Source: Anaerolineales bacterium
Lineage (GTDB): Bacteria; Chloroflexota; Anaerolineae; Anaerolineales; Villigracilaceae
Length of the DNA: 64,000 nucleotides
Assembly: GCA_016789305.1 (NCBI GenBank)
Contig: JAEURJ010000023.1
Coordinates: forward strand, 248,001 to 312,000
Direction: 5' to 3'
Shown: in pieces, positions 51,019 through 58,727 of the stretch
How the letters are laid out: each line of letters starts with the position of its first letter
Numbering within the stretch: position 1 is the stretch's first letter
The notes under the pieces: generated by a model
What the model was told of the DNA's origin: nothing
Database searches by the model: none
Seen by the model: the letters and a program-made list of their open reading frames with translations, nothing else
Translations under genes and position numbers: made by a program

Positions 51019-52009
51019 TTGCTGCTTCTCCATTCACAGATTGTGAAATCAACGAACTTGGCAGATCGTTTGAAAAAACTAAGCGCTCAAATACTTCCCT
51101 TGCCAACATCATAGTCGAGTATCTAATTGCATCGCGAGGGTCAGAGATCGGATACCATCCAAGAGAATTAAGCCGCTTGGCTTGCATCGCATAGCTTCGA
51201 TCTTGTACAAGACGGTCAGGTACTTGGATAGTCTTCAGCTCAACGCCTATACTTTCTGCAACAATTTTTGCTACATCATTTACAGAAATTTTCACGCCGC
51301 TAGTAGCCTGATAAACTTGTGGAGTCACATCATTTTGCAGGAGCAGGATGATAGCTCTGCACAAATCTTCAACAGCCATCCATTCCCGTAATTGATTTCC
51401 ATCTCCCTGAATTGGAACAGGGCGCTTTTCCATAAGCTCTTCGACTGCAGTTGGAATCAATTTAGGTCTCTTCTGGAAAGCACCCACAAGGTTACAAGAC
51501 CTAATGGTAGCTATGTTCAACATGTAAACATCACGATAATTGTGAAGAACTATTTCAGCAGCTGCTTTTGAAGCAGCATATGGCTGCGTAGGTTTTAGCG
51601 GCGCATTCTCGTCAAGTGGCACATAGCTTTCTCCAAGAACCTCATCGCTTGACATGTAAATTATCTTAACTGATGGATTTACGAGCCGAGCCCATTCAGC
51701 CAAATCAGTGGCAAGGGCTACATTTTCATCAATGGCTTTCCTTGGTTCAGCCAACGCCGCATCCACACTTGTTGCGCCCGCTAGACATATTATCGCATTG
51801 ACATCTTCAGTAGCTGAATTAACGGGTATTTTATTGGACAAAAAAGCCGTGAGCCTTAATTTTGTTTGTTCTAATTCATTCTTTATATTTAGTGGGATAG
51901 GGTTTTTGTCTACAAATATCACATGATTAATATTTTCTTCTTTTGCAAGTATCGGCATCAAATTCTTACCAACAAAACCTGCAGCACCTGTTACTAGTAT
52001 TTTTTTCAT
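51008..52009 (-). CDS. NAD-dependent epimerase/dehydratase (sugar-nucleotide type)
   Basis: 333 residues. Extended SDR: GAAGFVG at 8-14, SSDEVLG at 120-126, Tyr144-x3-Lys148 in YAASK. It resembles dTDP-glucose 4,6-dehydratase/UDP-sugar epimerases (the usual VSTDEVYG and YSASK). It should oxidise and modify a nucleotide-linked sugar. It is embedded in an RM operon with two NUDIX proteins, so a nucleotide-derived small molecule is a possible substrate rather than cell-wall sugar. AT-rich. Overlaps the NUDIX 1 start. Confidence 0.88.
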   Translation of the reverse strand: MKKILVTGAAGFVGKNLMPILAKEENINHVIFVDKNPIPLNIKNELEQTKLRLTAFLSNKIPVNSATEDVNAIICLAGATSVDAALAEPRKAIDENVALATDLAEWARLVNPSVKIIYMSSDEVLGESYVPLDENAPLKPTQPYAASKAAAEIVLHNYRDVYMLNIATIRSCNLVGAFQKRPKLIPTAVEELMEKRPVPIQGDGNQLREWMAVEDLCRAIILLLQNDVTPQVYQATSGVKISVNDVAKIVAESIGVELKTIQVPDRLVQDRSYAMQAKRLNSLGWYPISDPRDAIRYSTMMLAREVFERLVFSNDLPSSLISQSVNGEAANGL

Positions 52010-52020
52010 CTTTTCATTCC

Positions 52021-53874
52021 TTATGAGGGCAAATCAAAACCGCCATCTAAAACCCCTTTGAAAGATGTATTGTTACGCCAAGTTTTAAATCCATCGATAT
52101 ATTCTCTGTCAATCTTGGGCTGTAAATGGCTATATGGAATTCGAATAACATGACCGACGTTTGGATGTCTTAAAACTACCTCTGTTGGTGTTATCCTCCA
52201 ACAATCATTAGACAAGATATCACTTATATTTTCGATATGATGATCCCAATCTCTTTTTAAATTTTCCTTCAAGTTATCAAGTTCGTTTATAAGCTTTATT
52301 CTTTCTGTGCTTGGGAGTGATGAGCCAGGTTTATTTTTCCTTACCGCTAACTGAAGTTTTGCAAGTGTGCTATTAAATTTCACCAAACTTCTCATCCAAC
52401 TTTCTCTTTCTCGAATCTCGATTAACTTTTCCCAAGGTGCGCTCTTCTGCGCTGTTTCGAGAATAAGGAATAATTCTTTTTTATGTTTAGGGTCATCTAA
52501 GCGTTGAAGGTTGTCAAAATAATCAAATGAAAATATCTCCGAATCAACAAAATCGCCCGATGGATTACTTTTGTCATTTACAAAAGTTGATAAAGCATAT
52601 CCTGCGGCGACATGGTCATTCCTCTGCGGAGGAAATGTTGAATTTTGGACTAACTTTGCTCTTGATGCAACTCCAAGAGATTGATTGTAAAGCCCATCCG
52701 TCAACTCAATTACGCCTTGTCTTAATTCAATATTTTCAAATCCTTCTAACTGTTTCCTGACCTTGGAACGCGTATCGATTACTCCAACTTTGTCTTGGAT
52801 TATTTTCAACGCGTCCCTTATTTCTTTTGCAGCTTTGACTTCATCCCATGTATCTAAATATCTTCTCTCCTCAACGCCTTCTTTATAAATCCCAGTTACC
52901 AAGGCATTAAGCCTTAAGTCATCTTGATCTATAACTAGTTTCACCCTCTTTGAAAACTCATCCGTCTTTTCAGCACGAACACAATACTCTGGGGTGAAAT
53001 ACTCCAAAATCGTCCACAATCTTTCAACTAATTTTTTTTCTTTTGCATTTACTACAAGCTTACCAATTGGTTTCTGCTTATTTCGTATGCGATCTGCCCA
53101 TAATTTTCGTCGCTCAATATCAATGTTTAATTCTTCCCATAATGTCAGTTCGAAACCCTTATTTTCAATATGCTTTGCCACGGTTTCAAAAACACTATCC
53201 CCTTCTCTCAACGCAACCTTTATTGGTAAAGTTTTAACCTGCGCGGTATTCATTAAAGACTTATGAAGTTCGTAAAATGTTTCAAGAAATCCCAACGAAT
53301 CGAATAATTGGTTTTCAGTGACAACTATTGAGTCGCCGCACATTAAAGCAAAGAAAAACTGAACCTTGACGTAGACAACACTGAACAAGCGGGATTCTTG
53401 GTATATTTGCTTTGACGAAAACCGAGCTGAGTCTAAAGCATCAAGAAATCTTACTCTTGCCCCATTCTTAATCTTAAAGTCAATATTCTTGTCATCATCA
53501 AGTTCTAGCTCCTTTTTGACATTACTCCGTTCGTCCCATTCCGATACCTGTACTTGTTGAACAACTTGTGTTTCTATGTAAACTTCCGTCTGAATATTTC
53601 GTGAATTACTACCCGTCGAGATTTGTGGCTTGCCATCATTTACTTCTATCATAGTATTCGGGAGAGAAGGCTTGTCCTTTTTAAATAGATCTATCCAACC
53701 TTTAATACTTGCGCCAAGACCTGAGACGCCGACAATAATGGTTATCCAATCGGTAACCGACAACTGGGCGTCCTTTGAAGAAGTTGGCACATTCAAGGTA
53801 AGCCACAAGACAACAGAAACTATTACTAACACTGTGCCAAAGATAATAAGAGTCAAAGGTAAAAATTTTTTCAT
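52021..53874 (-). CDS. Two-TM protein of unknown family in the RM cassette
   Basis: 617 residues. Two N-terminal helices (about 4-28 and 41-61) anchor it in the membrane, followed by a polar linker with a GSNSRNIQT stretch and about 500 soluble residues. No nuclease, ATPase, TIR or protease motif was recognised. Helical regions with charged repeats dominate (for example VKKELELDDDKNIDFKIKNGARVRFLDALDSARFSS; KWRNN near the C-terminus). Start abuts the NUDIX 2 stop and the stop is 11 bases before the epimerase gene. Membrane anchor plus cytosolic domain is the layout of several abortive-infection effectors, which is only analogy. Confidence 0.7.
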   Translation of the reverse strand: MKKFLPLTLIIFGTVLVIVSVVLWLTLNVPTSSKDAQLSVTDWITIIVGVSGLGASIKGWIDLFKKDKPSLPNTMIEVNDGKPQISTGSNSRNIQTEVYIETQVVQQVQVSEWDERSNVKKELELDDDKNIDFKIKNGARVRFLDALDSARFSSKQIYQESRLFSVVYVKVQFFFALMCGDSIVVTENQLFDSLGFLETFYELHKSLMNTAQVKTLPIKVALREGDSVFETVAKHIENKGFELTLWEELNIDIERRKLWADRIRNKQKPIGKLVVNAKEKKLVERLWTILEYFTPEYCVRAEKTDEFSKRVKLVIDQDDLRLNALVTGIYKEGVEERRYLDTWDEVKAAKEIRDALKIIQDKVGVIDTRSKVRKQLEGFENIELRQGVIELTDGLYNQSLGVASRAKLVQNSTFPPQRNDHVAAGYALSTFVNDKSNPSGDFVDSEIFSFDYFDNLQRLDDPKHKKELFLILETAQKSAPWEKLIEIRERESWMRSLVKFNSTLAKLQLAVRKNKPGSSLPSTERIKLINELDNLKENLKRDWDHHIENISDILSNDCWRITPTEVVLRHPNVGHVIRIPYSHLQPKIDREYIDGFKTWRNNTSFKGVLDGGFDLPS

Positions 53875-54573
53875 TTACGGAACTTTTGTCTTTGCCGTTT
53901 CGAAAATTGCATAAGCCCACAGTGAAAACCAATCACTAAGTTGACCCTGCTTTACTATTTGTTTAAGCCTAGACATTTTAACCCACCTATATCCTGACAA
54001 AAATTCACCTACATCGATAACGATTTTTTGATCTTTTGGAATTTCCGCCAAATAAACTGCCGTTCCACCTTTTCCATCCCTAACTTTTGTTAAGAGAGTC
54101 AGTTTTGCATTAGAAACACCAACCTCTTCCAACAACTCTATTCTTGCATTTTTCTTCGCTGACACACCAGGTTCACCAAATCCGCGTGGAAATTCCCAAC
54201 TCCAATTCCGCTCTTCATGTCGAAACTTACGTACCATCAGAACTTGGTCATCCTGTACGCACATCAAAATCGAGTTAAATCCACCACCTTCTGAACTCTT
54301 GCGGTTAATCCAGCGAATATATCCGCCTACATGTCCGTTAGGAAATTCAACCATATCGCGCAAAACATAAAACCACTGATCCTCTGCGAGAAGACCAATA
54401 TCGATCCAATTCAATGGCATTCTTTCTTTTTGGAGTTTGGCACGTATTTTCTTCTGCTCTGCAAGAATACGTTTTTCATCTGTGATAATTGTAATTTCAC
54501 CAACATCACCTGAATTATGAAACATGTCAGGGCGTTCTTGCATTAATTTCAAATATTTTTTCAAAGTATCCAT
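53875..54573 (-). CDS. NUDIX hydrolase 2 in the RM cassette
   Basis: 232 residues. Nudix-like box PRGFGEPG...IELLEEVGV at about 129-152: the first Glu is kept (GEPG), Arg is replaced by Ile, and ELLEE is intact, so it is closer to a working enzyme than its paralogue at 50338. Shares the N-terminal fold with that protein. Starts 14 bases after the hsdR stop and ends touching the start of the two-TM gene. Confidence 0.86.
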   Translation of the reverse strand: MDTLKKYLKLMQERPDMFHNSGDVGEITIITDEKRILAEQKKIRAKLQKERMPLNWIDIGLLAEDQWFYVLRDMVEFPNGHVGGYIRWINRKSSEGGGFNSILMCVQDDQVLMVRKFRHEERNWSWEFPRGFGEPGVSAKKNARIELLEEVGVSNAKLTLLTKVRDGKGGTAVYLAEIPKDQKIVIDVGEFLSGYRWVKMSRLKQIVKQGQLSDWFSLWAYAIFETAKTKVP

Positions 54574-54587
54574 GATATGCCTTCGAC

Positions 54588-57326
54588 CTATTGAATTGCC
54601 ATTCGATTTGCAAACTCAACAACTTCTTCCACTTCCTTCTCCGTAAACCACCGTTCCACCGCATCTTGCCCAAACCCAACCAAAGCGGGCGCATCGTACA
54701 GGTCGGCGGTTTCGAGATGGCGCTTCTGCAAGAACACGCTTTGCACGGCGCGCAAAAAGCGAATCTGGTCGGCGTTGTAGTTGTGTTGGGTCACGTACGT
54801 TTCAAACTGCCGTGCCACCACATCCTTGTAATCGGGCAGGTACGCCATGTCTAGCACCTGGCGCACCAAACCGAGAAAACTATCCGCGGTGTGGGCAAAT
54901 ACTTTCTTCAAGTTTTCGGGCGTCACTTCCAAGTCGCCTTCGCCGAGTTCTTTGGTCAGCGTGCGCTCGAGTTCGAGCAACTGCCAGTCATCGATTTTTT
55001 GTCCCTGTTGAATAGCTTTTATTGTGGGGTGATTGGCAACCAATGCCAAAATGCGCTCTTCCACCAAGCGGCGGTATTCCGCCACGTACATTTTCTCTCC
55101 GCTTTTGGTGAGCAAAATATAGCCGCTGACCGCGATGGAATCCAGCAAATCGAGTTCCAGAAAAGAGTCGTAACGTATTTTATTCTTTATACATGGCGAA
55201 AGCGTATCTCGAAGCAGGTTCAATTCGTTGTTCGAAAATTCCACCAGCTTTTCGGGAACACACATGCTCTTGGCTTTGATTTCCGCATCAGACAAAATCG
55301 TATCACGCAAACTCTGGGCATCTTCCACAATGGATTGAATCGTTCCACTGGCTTCCTTGCCTGTGCGCTTGAGCAGTTTTAGCCTTTCCACTTTGCTGAT
55401 GAAAGTCGCCGCAGCGACATCCACGCCAGGGACGAGTCGCAGGTGTGGGGCGACTTTCAATTTCAGGAATTCGATCTTGCTGGGAATGAGATAGTCCCAG
55501 AAGGCATCTGTCCATGCCTCTTCGATCTCTGGCATGTGCTTGCGGATGGTGAACGAGTCGGTGGGGATTTGCTGGATCTGTCCGCGCAGGTCAGCGATCA
55601 CCTGTTTGCAATCGGGGTCTTTCTGGTCTTTGAGATAAGTCTCCAGCAACTTCAAGCGTGTGTTGAAGATCGTCACCAACACAGGCGTACTTTGGTCAAC
55701 GACTTCCTTCGCGTCTCGGCTGAAATTATTCTCCCAGAAGTCAATGATGAGAAAATCTTTCTTCTCAAAGTTCGGCAGTAACGCCAGATTGCGACATGCC
55801 GCCTGAACCCGCGTCCCGCGTCCGATCATCTGCTGTAACTTGATTGGCGATTGCACAGGCTTCATGAACACGAGATTGACCGCTTCGGGAACGTCAATGC
55901 CCGTATCGAGCATATCCACGGAGATGGCAATGCGCGGAAAATCTTTCTTCTTGAACGCTTCCACCAACGTGCCGCGATATTCGGATTTGTGCGTGATGAC
56001 CTTCGCCAAATCTGGGAATTGCGGATACATCTCATAGAACGCGTCTTGCAAGCGCAAGGCATGATCTTGTGTTATCGCAAAAACGATGGTCTTGCCAGGC
56101 AATTGTCCCGATGAATCTTTTCGGCACACATCCCAAATCTCTTCCCATTGTTTGCGTAGTGTGTCGCGATTGCTGACTTCCTTTTCGAGTTCCGTGCCTT
56201 CGTAGTTGATGTCGTCGGGGTCGAGTCCCTTTTCGATCAGGGCGTTACGCTCTTCTTCGGTCAAGTCCACGCCGTGAATGCCCTGCCGCTGGAACTTGGT
56301 CCGCGCGGCGTAGAGTTCATAATCCACGAGATATTTGTCGTCGATGGCTTGTTCGTAGGTATAAAGATAAGTCGGCTTACCGTCCGTGCAATCGAAGGCA
56401 AGAAAGGTATCGCGGTTGATGTAATTGGCGGGTGTAGCGGTCAGCCCCACCTGACGGGCATCGAAATACTCCAGCACCTCATTGAACTTGTTGTAAATCG
56501 AGCGATGGACTTCGTCGAAGACGATCAAGTCAAAGAAGGCGGGCGAGAACTGCTCGAAGATATTGCTCAACGTTTGGAGGGTGACTGCATACAGGCGTTT
56601 GGTGGTATCAAGATCATAAGTCCGCAAGCGGGTGCATGGCTCCTGTGGCAGGAATTTCTCGAAGCCATCTTCCTTTGCCTGATCCACCAATGCGTCCCTA
56701 TCTGCCACAAACAAAATCCGCCGCGCCTGATTGGAGCGCATGAACACATCGATCAATCCCATCGTGGTGCGCGTCTTGCCTGTGCCAGTTGCCATGACTA
56801 TCAAGGCTTTGCGCTTTCCATTGGCAAAGGCTTCGCCCACACGCCTTATCGCTTCGTGCTGGTATGAACGGTCAACGATGGCGTTGTTGATTTCCACCGA
56901 ACTCAGCGGCTTTGCATTCTGGCGGATGTAAAGCAGGTTTTCCAAATCTTCGCGTGTGAAGAAACCGAAGACTTCCCGCTTGGGTGCGACTCCTACATCC
57001 ACGAAATGGATTTCCAGTCCGTTAGCTAAAAATCCAAATGGTCTGAATGATTGATGCTTTTCAATTTCAGTGACGTAATGAGTGAGTTGTGCTTCTGCGA
57101 GACGAACATCAACAGAAGTCTTCTTGGCTTCCACTACCGCCAACACTTCCCCATTTTCGCGGTACAACGTGTAATCAGAAATCCCATTCCATGGCGCGGC
57201 GTCATATCCGTCCACGGGAATTTCTATTTTTACTTTCGAATGGTCGCGTAAATACCAACCTGCATGTTCCAACTGCGGGTCGATCATTTCCTTGCGTGTG
57301 CGATCTTCGTTGATTTGGCGGGGCAT
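54588..57326 (-). CDS. hsdR: Type I restriction enzyme HsdR
   Basis: 912 residues from ATG 57326 (SD AAGGGGA); the frame is open 81 bases further but without SD. N-terminal nuclease site D51...E66-A-K68 (SDYTLYRENGEVLAVVEAKK). SF2 helicase: Walker A MATGTGKT near 178, DEVH at 271-274, TATPANYINRD motif III, QMIGRGTRVQ motif VI. The C-terminal 300 residues match the EcoEI-type HsdR tail. Translocates and cuts unmodified DNA. First gene of a seven-gene minus-strand operon. Confidence 0.95.
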   Translation of the reverse strand: MPRQINEDRTRKEMIDPQLEHAGWYLRDHSKVKIEIPVDGYDAAPWNGISDYTLYRENGEVLAVVEAKKTSVDVRLAEAQLTHYVTEIEKHQSFRPFGFLANGLEIHFVDVGVAPKREVFGFFTREDLENLLYIRQNAKPLSSVEINNAIVDRSYQHEAIRRVGEAFANGKRKALIVMATGTGKTRTTMGLIDVFMRSNQARRILFVADRDALVDQAKEDGFEKFLPQEPCTRLRTYDLDTTKRLYAVTLQTLSNIFEQFSPAFFDLIVFDEVHRSIYNKFNEVLEYFDARQVGLTATPANYINRDTFLAFDCTDGKPTYLYTYEQAIDDKYLVDYELYAARTKFQRQGIHGVDLTEEERNALIEKGLDPDDINYEGTELEKEVSNRDTLRKQWEEIWDVCRKDSSGQLPGKTIVFAITQDHALRLQDAFYEMYPQFPDLAKVITHKSEYRGTLVEAFKKKDFPRIAISVDMLDTGIDVPEAVNLVFMKPVQSPIKLQQMIGRGTRVQAACRNLALLPNFEKKDFLIIDFWENNFSRDAKEVVDQSTPVLVTIFNTRLKLLETYLKDQKDPDCKQVIADLRGQIQQIPTDSFTIRKHMPEIEEAWTDAFWDYLIPSKIEFLKLKVAPHLRLVPGVDVAAATFISKVERLKLLKRTGKEASGTIQSIVEDAQSLRDTILSDAEIKAKSMCVPEKLVEFSNNELNLLRDTLSPCIKNKIRYDSFLELDLLDSIAVSGYILLTKSGEKMYVAEYRRLVEERILALVANHPTIKAIQQGQKIDDWQLLELERTLTKELGEGDLEVTPENLKKVFAHTADSFLGLVRQVLDMAYLPDYKDVVARQFETYVTQHNYNADQIRFLRAVQSVFLQKRHLETADLYDAPALVGFGQDAVERWFTEKEVEEVVEFANRMAIQ

Positions 57327-57425
57327 GGTCCCCTTATCTATTATTTTTATATCCGGCTGCGTTACATCCAAGCATACCCGAAAACTTCCTGCATGGGGAG
57401 GCAACAAATTTAATTTATTTTTCCC

Positions 57426-57455
57426 TTGACTCTAGAACAAATGTTCTAGTATACT
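57426..57455 (+). promoter_or_regulatory. Promoter with SOS-box-type palindrome as spacer
   Basis: -35 TTGACT (57426-57431), -10 TATACT (57450-57455), spacer of 18 bases that is exactly the palindrome CTAGAACAAATGTTCTAG. It contains GAAC-AAAT-GTTC, which matches the Gram-positive type SOS box (GAACRNRYGTTC). Any bound repressor would occlude RNA polymerase. The gene served is that at 57681. Confidence 0.7.
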
Positions 57456-57510
57456 ATCGGCCTGTCAACGGCATGGTGCAACCCAACCCCCATATATGGC
57501 ACCACCCCTA

Positions 57511-57565
57511 TTACGAAGCGTGTACGAAGGAAGTACAAAGGATGTGCATAGGATGTACGAAGGCA
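57511..57565 (+). repeat. Five tandem 11-bp repeats
   Basis: Consecutive 11-mers TTACGAAGCGT, GTACGAAGGAA, GTACAAAGGAT, GTGCATAGGAT, GTACGAAGGCA (57511-57565). Spacing of one helical turn. They lie in the leader of the gene at 57681, after its promoter. No function is known for this array. Confidence 0.7.
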
Positions 57566-57680
57566 AATCTTCTCTTGCGCTAAACAGCGCCCCCCACCTA
57601 TGGCCGTCCATCTTCCTTCCCACCACTTCCGTCCCCATGCCGCCCTTTCATTTGTAGCCATTTCCAAAAAGGAGGAACCC

Positions 57681-58247
57681 ATGGCTAAAGTAAAACTCAA
57701 CCCCATCGTCGAACAACTGCGCGGCCAGGTCGGCGAACTCGTCTTCCGCCGTACATTCGGCAAGGTCGTCGTCGGTCGCAAGGCCGATACCGAAGGCCGC
57801 GAACCGTCGCCCGGTCAATTGGAAGTCCGCGACCGCTTCCGCGAAGCCGCCTTGTATGGCCGCGTGGCGCTCGCCAACCCCGCCACCAAAAAACTATATG
57901 CAGACGCCGCCGATAAAAAGGGCAAGCCCGTCTTCTCGATGGTCATGGCCGACTTCCTCAACGCCCCCTCCATCGACGAGATCGACGTCTCCGAATACAC
58001 CGGCGCGCAGGGCAGCCCCATCTCCATCCGCACCGAAGACGACTTCATGATCGACCGCGTCACCGTGAACATCTCGGACGTCAACGGCGCACAACTGGAA
58101 AACGGCGACGCCGCGCTCGACCCCAACGGACGCTGGGTCTATGCCGCAACAAGCACCGTCCCCGCCGGAACAGACGTGCGCATCACCGTCACCGCCACAG
58201 ACCGCCCCGGCTCCGCAGTGGTCCGCGATACCGATAAAAGCTTATAA
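57681..58247 (+). CDS. Conserved protein of unknown function, SOS-type promoter
   Basis: 188 residues from ATG 57681 (SD AAGGAGG). Opening MAKVKLNPIVEQLRGQVGELVFRR is basic and helical; the middle (about 70-130) is VFSMVMADFLNAP, IDEIDVSEYTGAQGSPISIRTEDD; the C-terminus is beta-rich. I recall similar Chloroflexi proteins of unknown role. It ends DTDKSL, a tail repeated by the small protein at 58366. Divergent from the hsdR operon. The AT-poor composition contrasts with the cassette. Confidence 0.75.
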   Translation: MAKVKLNPIVEQLRGQVGELVFRRTFGKVVVGRKADTEGREPSPGQLEVRDRFREAALYGRVALANPATKKLYADAADKKGKPVFSMVMADFLNAPSIDEIDVSEYTGAQGSPISIRTEDDFMIDRVTVNISDVNGAQLENGDAALDPNGRWVYAATSTVPAGTDVRITVTATDRPGSAVVRDTDKSL

Positions 58248-58252
58248 AAGTA

Positions 58253-58337
58253 TGTCATCCTGAGGGAGCGCGCTCTTCGCGACCGAAGGATCCCTGACAC
58301 CATCAACCGAGATCCTTCGCTATCGCTCAGGATGACA
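58253..58337. repeat. Palindromic repeat (TGTCATCCTGAG type)
   Basis: 12-bp arms TGTCATCCTGAG (58253-58264) and CTCAGGATGACA (58326-58337). Between the 57681 gene and the small gene at 58366. Family members: 18849-18875 (right half) and 61309-61389. Confidence 0.75.
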
Positions 58338-58365
58338 CGTATACAAAACAACAGGAGACTCCATC

Positions 58366-58503
58366 ATGGCCGCCGCTGACTTCAACCTGATCCAAATCAC
58401 GGACACGGATCCGTACCTCGAAACATCCCCACAAGCAGACGAACCTACACCACCAGATCGTTCCTACACCGCCGCCGTCATGGATACGGATAAAAGCTTA
58501 TAA
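58366..58503 (+). CDS. 45-residue protein sharing its tail with the preceding gene
   Basis: ATG 58366 with SD GGAG eight bases earlier. 45 residues, acidic and Pro/Thr-rich (TDTDPYLETSPQADEPTPPDRSYTA), ending AVMDTDKSL. The last six residues are the same as those of the 57681 product, and at DNA level the segment GATACSGATAAAAGCTTATAA is repeated at 58228 and 58484. Either a second small protein with a common C-terminal signal, or a decayed partial duplication. Confidence 0.5.
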   Translation: MAAADFNLIQITDTDPYLETSPQADEPTPPDRSYTAAVMDTDKSL

Positions 58504-58508
58504 ACACA

Positions 58509-58608
58509 TGTCGTTGCGACGAGCCTCAAACGGCGAGGACGCACTTTGTACCGAAGTAATCTCCCTGGAAGATAAGATTGCTTCGGCAAAGAACGCCTCG
58601 CAACGACA
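58509..58608. repeat. Palindromic interspersed repeat (TGTCGTTGCGA type), copy 2
   Basis: 11-bp arms TGTCGTTGCGA (58509-58519) and TCGCAACGACA (58598-58608), same family as 42968-43065. Non-coding. Confidence 0.7.
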
Positions 58609-58620
58609 TACAACAAACAA

Positions 58621-58655
58621 AAAAGTCCCTCAAAAATTTGAGGGACTTTTTATTC
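58621..58655. terminator. Intrinsic terminator
   Basis: 14-bp arms AAAAGTCCCTCAAA / TTTGAGGGACTTTT around AA, T-run behind and A-run in front: usable in both directions. It ends the 57681/58366 unit and faces the convergent gene at 58728. Confidence 0.85.
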
Positions 58656-58727
58656 CATACCTTTTCCTCCTCCAAATTCCGTGCTCTTCGGCATTTGGGG
58701 GAGGTGCCGCGTTAGCGGAGGAGGGGG

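Noticed and set aside
57511..57565. Tandem 11-mers considered as a CRISPR array
   Set aside because: Units are only 11 bases, adjacent with no spacers, and no cas gene is present.
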